From assembly GCA_963667815.1 (NCBI GenBank), contig OY764021.1: a stretch of 64,000 nucleotides of DNA; one strand, written 5' to 3'. The translations under genes were made by a program, and so were the position numbers. This DNA is from Saccharicrinis sp963667815 (GTDB lineage Bacteria; Bacteroidota; Bacteroidia; Bacteroidales; Marinilabiliaceae). The notes under the pieces are model-generated. The model saw only the letters and a list, made by a program, of their open reading frames with translations, searched no databases and was not told the origin of the DNA. How positions within the stretch are numbered: position 1 is the first letter of the stretch; each line of letters starts with the position of its first letter. Shown one piece after another: positions 61,900-64,000 of this stretch.

Positions 61900-62607
61900 C
61901 TATAATTTTATCACAGCTAAAGATTTTGATTTAACCAACCATGCCAATCCAAAAAAGAACAAGGCAACCGCTTCGCCAATAAGTACAATGCATTGAGAAA
62001 AAGGGGGTGTTAACAAAAACTCAAAAACTAAAATAAATAATAGCGATACAATAACCATTATGGCACATGTTCTATACATTCTGTTTCTTCTCTTTTTGGT
62101 CATTCGCTCTTTTTCTGTTTCGTGCAAATTGTCTGTACGTGTAAAACGGAAGTACGATAAATAGGCCATTATAATAAAAAAGCCTGTTGCACAAATTAAG
62201 TGAATGGTGTTGAGTATATTATTATTATGACCTCTTGGTGGATTAAAAAGATGATATGTACTTATAAGCTGATGATCAGCTTTTGTGGGAATAAATGCCA
62301 CTATAATAATTAGAATACCAGCAAAATTCGTAACCCAGTTATCGTTTATAAAGTCGAGCTTGGTCTTATCTTTTTTATATCCCCGGTACGAAAACAAATA
62401 CAAACCATAGGCAAACAGCAATCCAATAAACAGAACATTTGACTCTGAATAATAATAATGACTAATGGATGGAAGTATTCGAAAATGATTCAGGCAAATT
62501 AAAAGTGGTGCAAGTGCAATACCTATAATTCCTAAATTTCGTCGCAGTGTTAAGTGGGTGTCACTAATTAAAGATTCTTCTACAGCGCTGTCTTCTTTCA
62601 TGTTCAT
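61900..62607 (-). CDS. Six-helix membrane protein of unknown function
   Basis: A 235-residue protein with six predicted membrane helices (about 26-44, 57-76, 91-107, 135-155, 180-200 and 207-226). Highlights are SHYYYSESNVLFIGLLFAYGLYLFSYRG and TYHLFNPPRGHNNNILNTIHLICATGFF, which contain conserved-looking tyrosines, histidines and a small cytosolic KKDKTK loop. It resembles uncharacterised DUF998-like proteins. Start ATG 62607; the ATG two codons later (62601) is also possible. It is monocistronic. Confidence 0.7.
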   Translation of the reverse strand: MNMKEDSAVEESLISDTHLTLRRNLGIIGIALAPLLICLNHFRILPSISHYYYSESNVLFIGLLFAYGLYLFSYRGYKKDKTKLDFINDNWVTNFAGILIIIVAFIPTKADHQLISTYHLFNPPRGHNNNILNTIHLICATGFFIIMAYLSYFRFTRTDNLHETEKERMTKKRRNRMYRTCAIMVIVSLLFILVFEFLLTPPFSQCIVLIGEAVALFFFGLAWLVKSKSLAVIKL

Positions 62608-62827
62608 GGGTTAGATTTTTAAAAATAGGTTGGTAAACATAATAAATTAATTTGGGATACTAAAATGAGCTTTGGTGGATGTTGTTGTTTAAGTAATGAA
62701 TGGGATATTGAACAAGTTGTGGAGGAAGCAGATTGATAGATTTTTCTATCGTTTATGAAAGTTTACGACTAGATCCGTAATTTTGTTTTGATCCGTTATT
62801 GAGCGGTGTGGAATATAATAAAATAAA

Positions 62828-62855
62828 AAAAGCTTACAATTTCTTGTAAGCTTTT
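62828..62855 (-). terminator. Terminator of the tRNA-Lys cluster
   Basis: AAAAGCTTACAA pairs with TTGTAAGCTTTT around a 4-nt loop, and the minus strand continues with T7. It begins 3 nt beyond the 3' end of the last tRNA. Confidence 0.9.
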
Positions 62856-62857
62856 AG

Positions 62858-62930
62858 TGATTCAGCTGGGGTTCGAACCCAGGACCCCATCCTTAAAAGG
62901 GATGTGCTCTACCAGCTGAGCTACTGAATC
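62858..62930 (-). tRNA. tRNA-Lys (UUU), copy 3
   Basis: A 73-nt cloverleaf: acceptor GATTCAG/CTGAATC, D arm GCTC/GAGC, anticodon stem CATCC/GGATG with loop CTTTTAA (anticodon TTT), T arm CTGGG/CCCAG with TTCGAAC, discriminator A. CCA is not encoded. Last of three identical genes in transcription order. Confidence 0.97.
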
Positions 62931-62980
62931 TCCTGTTTTAAATTTGGTTTTACCAAATTTTATTGTCTTCAAATTTTTAG

Positions 62981-63053
62981 TGATTCAGCTGGGGTTCGAA
63001 CCCAGGACCCCATCCTTAAAAGGGATGTGCTCTACCAGCTGAGCTACTGAATC
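62981..63053 (-). tRNA. tRNA-Lys (UUU), copy 2
   Basis: Identical over all 73 nt to its two neighbours. The 50-nt spacer to copy 3 contains AAATTTGGT-TTT-ACCAAATTT (62940-62960), a hairpin probably used in processing. Confidence 0.97.
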
Positions 63054-63101
63054 TCCTGTTTAAAATTTGGTCTTCCCAAATTTATTTTCTTCAAATTTTA
63101 G

Positions 63102-63174
63102 TGATTCAGCTGGGGTTCGAACCCAGGACCCCATCCTTAAAAGGGATGTGCTCTACCAGCTGAGCTACTGAATC
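63102..63174 (-). tRNA. tRNA-Lys (UUU), copy 1
   Basis: First gene of the triplet in transcription order, identical to the others. The 48-nt spacer to copy 2 contains AAATTTGG and CCAAATTT, a diverged version of the spacer hairpin. Confidence 0.97.
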
Positions 63175-63211
63175 TCCTTATTGCGTTTTCGTTATTTCGT
63201 TAACGCGGATG

Positions 63212-63242
63212 CAAAAGTAGAGGTTTTTTATAGAATACCAAA
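63212..63242 (-). promoter_or_regulatory. Promoter of the tRNA-Lys cluster
   Basis: On the minus strand TTTG (63242-63239) and TACTTTTG (63219-63212) are separated by exactly 19 nt, an excellent match to the Bacteroidota primary sigma consensus TTG-N19-TAnnTTTG, about 37 nt upstream of the first tRNA. Confidence 0.8.
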
Positions 63243-63396
63243 CTTTCAAGATGAAAAAATAGGCAAAAAAATACTTTGAAGAATATATATGTTTGAAAAA
63301 TGCTCAAATATAGAGTGTTGTGGCAATGTAAAAAACTTAAAAAAATGTGGTAACTTTAATGGAGTAGATGAGGTTTGTGAAATAAAATATAGAAAA

Positions 63397-64000
63397 ATGA
63401 ATTGTGTAGATCGAGAACCTGTTGTTGCTGGGTCATTTTATGATTCAAATCCAAATAACTTAAAAAGTCAACTCAAAGAGTTGTTTCATGATTGCAAGAA
63501 AACCAAAGAAAATATATCAGCATTAATAGTGCCTCATGCAGGCTACGTGTATTCAGGTAAAATTGCAGCCAGTGCATATGCAATGCTAAAACCAGAAGCA
63601 TCATATGAAAATATATTTATTATTGGTTCAAGTCATCATGTTTCACTTCAGGGTGCTTCTATATATAACTTAGGTCATTACAAAACGCCTTTAGGACTGG
63701 TACCTGTAAATCTAAAGTTGGCTAATAAATTAATAGATTCAAGTAAATACTTCGAATATAATCATGGCGCTCATGCTGATGAACATACCATTGAAGTTCA
63801 ATTACCGTTTCTGCAATATCAGCTAAACAGTATCAAACAAATAGTTCCAATTATTGTAGGTACACATGATTCTGGAATTTTAGATGCAATAGCTCTGATG
63901 TTGAAACCGTATTTTAATAGTTCAAACCTTTTTGTAATTAGTACCGATTTATCACATTATCCATCTGATGAAAATGCACGGATAGTAGATGCCAAAACAG
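63397..64000 (+). CDS. amrB: MEMO-family protein, AmmeMemoRadiSam system protein B (cut by window edge)
   Basis: N-terminal 201 codons of a MEMO-like protein; the rest lies beyond the window. It begins at ATG 63397 (an in-frame stop lies shortly upstream). REPVVAGSFYDSNP, ALIVPHAGYVYSGKIAASAYAML, IFIIGSSHHVSLQGASIY and HADEHTIEVQLPFLQ are signature segments, with histidines and acids placed as in metal-dependent class III dioxygenase relatives. In AmmeMemoRadiSam clusters it works with an AMMECR1 protein and a radical SAM enzyme in an incompletely known RNA or protein modification; those genes may follow beyond 64000. It is divergent from the tRNA cluster. Confidence 0.9.
   Translation, partial: MNCVDREPVVAGSFYDSNPNNLKSQLKELFHDCKKTKENISALIVPHAGYVYSGKIAASAYAMLKPEASYENIFIIGSSHHVSLQGASIYNLGHYKTPLGLVPVNLKLANKLIDSSKYFEYNHGAHADEHTIEVQLPFLQYQLNSIKQIVPIIVGTHDSGILDAIALMLKPYFNSSNLFVISTDLSHYPSDENARIVDAKT

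Noticed and set aside
62858..63174. tRNA-Lys cluster as integration site of a genomic island
   Set aside because: No integrase, no partial tRNA repeat and no phage or ICE genes were seen in the window.

Overview
The window reads as a chromosomal stretch of a Bacteroidota bacterium, most likely class Bacteroidia and, as an inference only, a marine Marinilabiliales-type organism. The evidence is a SusC/SusD pair with its own ECF sigma factor and FecR anti-sigma factor, DUF6261 and DUF4374 proteins, promoters of the TTG-N19-TAnnTTTG type, weak Shine-Dalgarno sequences, an AT-rich composition and many intergenic palindromes typical of this phylum.

Layout. 1-4652: a tripartite RND efflux operon (adaptor, pump, TolC-type channel cut by the window edge). 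5062-9049: signal transduction (methyl-accepting protein, stand-alone receiver, NarL-type regulator overlapping its membrane histidine kinase). 9416-29616: a 20-kb accessory locus, all on the minus strand. It begins with sigma factor, anti-sigma factor, SusC with an STN domain, SusD and two surface-type lipoproteins, and ends at a terminator. It continues with a full-length M16 protease, three paralogous thioredoxin-fold proteins, and a second M16 protease that is out of frame exactly at an AAAG tetranucleotide tract. 29813-33914: a fused trehalose-6-phosphate synthase/phosphatase divergent from a GH15 trehalase/glucoamylase-like enzyme. 33970-45800: small secreted and membrane proteins, a chemoreceptor-like protein, a GPH sugar transporter with a GH43 glycosidase, a hotdog thioesterase, a YdcF-type protein and a large membrane protein of the misnamed Gcr 'recombinase' family. 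45801-48885: 3 kb without a convincing gene, packed with repeats (three 470-bp tandem units with long hairpins, 197-bp flanking direct repeats, short palindromes). 48886-54733: MdaB quinone reductase, a NERD-nuclease/UvrD-type helicase with a membrane partner, a 41-bp hairpin-forming tandem array and a DUF6261 gene. 55065-60262: a xenosiderophore uptake operon in the order xusA-xusB-xusC. 60710-62607: a DUF2202 ferritin-like protein and a membrane protein. 62858-63174: three identical tRNA-Lys(UUU) genes. 63397 to the end: a MEMO/AmrB protein cut by the window edge.

How the genes may work together. The most distinctive unit is the sigma/anti-sigma-SusCD-M16-thioredoxin locus. It has the parts expected of a system that binds and imports a polypeptide, reduces its disulfides and degrades it in the periplasm. 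That would be a SusCD analogue of the FusA/FusC ferredoxin-piracy pathway, with one protease possibly phase-variable through its tetranucleotide tract. This is inference from gene content and motifs; the substrate cannot be read from the sequence.
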